Origin: Bacillota bacterium
GTDB lineage: Bacteria; Bacillota; Clostridia; Peptostreptococcales; Natronincolaceae
Assembly (NCBI GenBank): GCA_023387935.1
Contig: JAEWHG010000123.1
Coordinates: 1 to 6,561, forward strand
DNA length: 6,561 bases
Direction of reading: 5' to 3'
A program made the position numbers and the translations under genes. This document shows, in pieces, positions 5,127 through 6,561 of the stretch (its first letter is position 1; every line of letters begins with the position of its first letter). The notes beneath the pieces were generated by a model that was given only the letters and a program-made list of their open reading frames with translations, was not told the DNA's origin and ran no database searches.

Positions 5127-5185
5127 TCTAAGAGATATAGGATTCTTACTCCCTCTTATGGCAGAGGGAGTTTACAACTCTTAGA
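5127..5185 (+). other. Two-helix structure in the metI-metQ spacer
   Basis: An inner hairpin is a perfect 9-bp stem, ACTCCCTCT (5148-5156) with AGAGGGAGT (5163-5171), and a 6-nt TATGGC loop. An outer perfect 8-bp helix, TCTAAGAG (5127-5134) with CTCTTAGA (5178-5185), encloses it, leaving internal loops of 13 and 6 nt. No T-run follows, so it is not a standard terminator. Placement between permease and binding-protein genes fits an mRNA-stabilising or processing element that raises metQ over metNI, or a partial attenuator. Confidence 0.6.
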
Positions 5186-5222
5186 TATCACAAATTTTTA
5201 AACAGATAGGAGACAAAATATC

Positions 5223-6044
5223 ATGAAAAAAATTCAAAATATTCTTTCAATAATATTATTAATCGTTATAGCAGCAACATTTACTGCATGTGCTGCAAAG
5301 GAAACTAAAACAGAAGAGAAAAAGGTAATTAAACTTGGTATTACAGGAAGTGACAATGAGGTGTGGGCTCATATTAAAGAGGAACTTGCCAAGGAAGATA
5401 TCACTTTAGAAGTAATTAGTTTTTCAGATTATACAAGGCCGAATGTTGCCCTTGCTGATGGGGAAATTGATATCAACTCGTTTCAACATTATGCATTCTT
5501 TGAAAACTTTAAAACGGAACATAGTTTAGATCTTACAGCTATTGGGGAAACAGTTATTGCACCTATTGGTTTATATTCATCAAAGATTCAAGATGTTAGT
5601 GAGCTTAAAGAAGGAGACGAAATAACAATACCAAATGATGCAACGAACGGTGGTCGTGCTTTAATACTTCTTCAAACTGCTGGACTAATTAAGCTTGATG
5701 AAGCTGCTGGAAATCTTCCTACACTTAAAGATATTACTGAAAATAAACTTAATTTAAAAATAACAGAGATGGATGCAGGAACAACAGCAAGAACTCTTGA
5801 CGACGTAGCTGCTGCTGCGATAAACAGTGGTTTCGCAGTAGATGCAGGGTTTACACCTACAAAGGATTCAATATTTCTTGAACCAATTGATGAAAACTCA
5901 AAGCCTTATATTAATATAATCGTAGCTAGAACAGAGGATAAGGATAATGAATTGTATAAGAAAGTAGTTGAATTGTACCAAACTGAAGAAGTTAGGAAGA
6001 TCGTTGATGAAATTTATAAAGGATCACAAGTAACTACTTGGTAG
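5223..6044 (+). CDS. metQ: Methionine-binding lipoprotein MetQ (NLPA family)
   Basis: MetQ captures methionine outside the membrane and delivers it to MetNI. It has 273 residues. A lipoprotein signal peptide covers residues 1-22: KK at the start, a hydrophobic core ILSIILLIVIAATF, and FTAC with Cys23 as the probable lipidation site; Phe rather than Leu at -3 is tolerated but less usual. A charged Lys/Glu linker follows (26-34). The mature domain shows NLPA-family motifs: SDYTRPNVALADGEIDINSF (68-87), continuing QHYAFFE; NDATNGGRAL (138-147); and AAAINSGFAVDAG (197-209). Arg145 and Asn201 align with the ligand carboxylate and amino contacts known in MetQ. AGGAG (5208-5212) lies 10 nt before ATG 5223. 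It shares the T-box controlled transcript with metNI, and the amidohydrolase gene begins 10 nt after its stop. Other NLPA members bind related ligands, but the T-box specifier favours methionine. Confidence 0.93.
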   Translation: MKKIQNILSIILLIVIAATFTACAAKETKTEEKKVIKLGITGSDNEVWAHIKEELAKEDITLEVISFSDYTRPNVALADGEIDINSFQHYAFFENFKTEHSLDLTAIGETVIAPIGLYSSKIQDVSELKEGDEITIPNDATNGGRALILLQTAGLIKLDEAAGNLPTLKDITENKLNLKITEMDAGTTARTLDDVAAAAINSGFAVDAGFTPTKDSIFLEPIDENSKPYINIIVARTEDKDNELYKKVVELYQTEEVRKIVDEIYKGSQVTTW

Positions 6045-6054
6045 GAGGGATAAT

Positions 6055-6561
6055 ATGAGCATAAAAAACCTAGTAAATAACGAAGAAGAATATATTGTAA
6101 ACTTAAGAAGATTTTTTCACGCTAACCCAGAACCAAGTTTAAAGGAATATAAAACAGCACAAAAAATAGAGCAGGAGCTTAAAACTTTAGGAATTCCTTA
6201 CGAGAGAGTAGGCGAAACAGGGGTTATAGGCTATATTGGGGGAGCAAAAAAAGGGAAGACAATAGCTCTAAGAGCTGATATCGATGCCCTTGAAATAGAC
6301 GAAACAAATGATATAGAATATACATCAGTGAATAAAGGATTAATGCATGCATGTGGCCACGATGCTCATACTGCATCATTACTTGGAGCAGCAAAAATAT
6401 TAAAATCTAAGGAAAATGAAATAAACGGAAGCATAAAGCTTTTATTTCAGCAGGCAGAGGAAATTGGCCAAGGTGCCAGACAGTTTGTTGCAGAAGGACA
6501 TTTAAAAGATGTAGATAATGTGTTTGGACTGCATGTATCATCAGGCTTAGATACTGGTAAG
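6055..6561 (+). CDS. M20D-family amidohydrolase, N-terminal part (runs off window)
   Basis: The first 169 residues of a metal-dependent amidohydrolase/peptidase are present; the family is about 390 residues long, so more than half is missing. Visible M20D motifs are RRFFHANPEPSLKEYKT (18-34), ALRADIDALEI (71-81), LMHACGHDAHT (96-106) with metal ligands Cys100 and His102, FQQAEEIGQGA (131-141) with Glu135/Glu136 as general base and metal ligand, and LHVSSGLDTG (159-168) with His160. Gln replaces the usual Pro in FQPAEE. There is no signal peptide, so it is cytoplasmic. ATG 6055 is preceded by GGAGGG (6044-6049) overlapping the metQ stop, and the gene belongs to the metNIQ transcript. Family members hydrolyse N-acyl amino acids, hippurate, indole-acetyl-amino acids or acetyl-diaminopimelate. 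Release of methionine from an N-acyl form is the contextual guess; the substrate is not shown by sequence. Confidence 0.88.
   Translation, partial: MSIKNLVNNEEEYIVNLRRFFHANPEPSLKEYKTAQKIEQELKTLGIPYERVGETGVIGYIGGAKKGKTIALRADIDALEIDETNDIEYTSVNKGLMHACGHDAHTASLLGAAKILKSKENEINGSIKLLFQQAEEIGQGARQFVAEGHLKDVDNVFGLHVSSGLDTGK

Noticed and set aside
1..6561. A novel defence, mobile or CRISPR-like system
   Set aside because: No direct repeat array, transposase, integrase, attachment site, or cluster of unknown genes is present; apart from one small start-less frame all genes fall into known families.

Overview
The window is AT-rich, uses strong AGGAGG-type ribosome binding sites, and puts every supported gene on the + strand. 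A T-box leader, a YtrA-type GntR/ABC module and a MetNIQ transporter all fit a low-GC Firmicute, most likely Clostridia; a genus cannot be assigned from this sequence alone.

Layout. (1) Positions 1-209 hold the 3' end of a gene that resembles clostridial flavodoxin-domain proteins. (2) Positions 210-681 are mostly non-coding or decayed. They contain two weak hairpins and a 49-codon open frame with a good Shine-Dalgarno but no start codon, followed by a candidate promoter for the next gene. (3) Positions 694-873 encode a small nine-cysteine CWC-family protein that ends in a clear intrinsic terminator. (4) Positions 934-2945 form a self-contained operon: a promoter overlapped by a perfect 15-bp inverted repeat, a YtrA-subfamily GntR repressor, an ABC ATPase and an ABC-2-like permease. 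The genes overlap by 4 and 7 nt and a hairpin follows them. (5) Positions 3009-6561 are a methionine uptake operon. A consensus promoter (TTGACA, 17 bp, TATAAT) drives a T-box leader whose specifier position reads AUG. Then come metN (TTG start), metI, metQ and the 5' part of an M20D-family amidohydrolase that runs off the window.

How the genes work together. In the second operon, the leader should sense uncharged tRNA-Met and permit read-through when methionine is short. MetQ, a lipoprotein, binds methionine outside the membrane; MetI is the channel; MetN supplies ATP hydrolysis and, through its NIL domain, probable feedback inhibition. The downstream M20D enzyme, under the same control, may free methionine from an N-acylated or related precursor; this is inference. 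In the first operon, the GntR protein probably represses its own ABC transporter by binding the palindrome, and is released by an unknown signal, as in cell-envelope-stress-responsive ytr-like systems.

No mobile element, CRISPR array, tRNA or rRNA was recognised. I did not find a convincing new biological system. The points most worth a second look are the coupling of the amidohydrolase to the Met T-box, the long operator palindrome, the structured metI-metQ spacer and the start-less small frame at 384-533.
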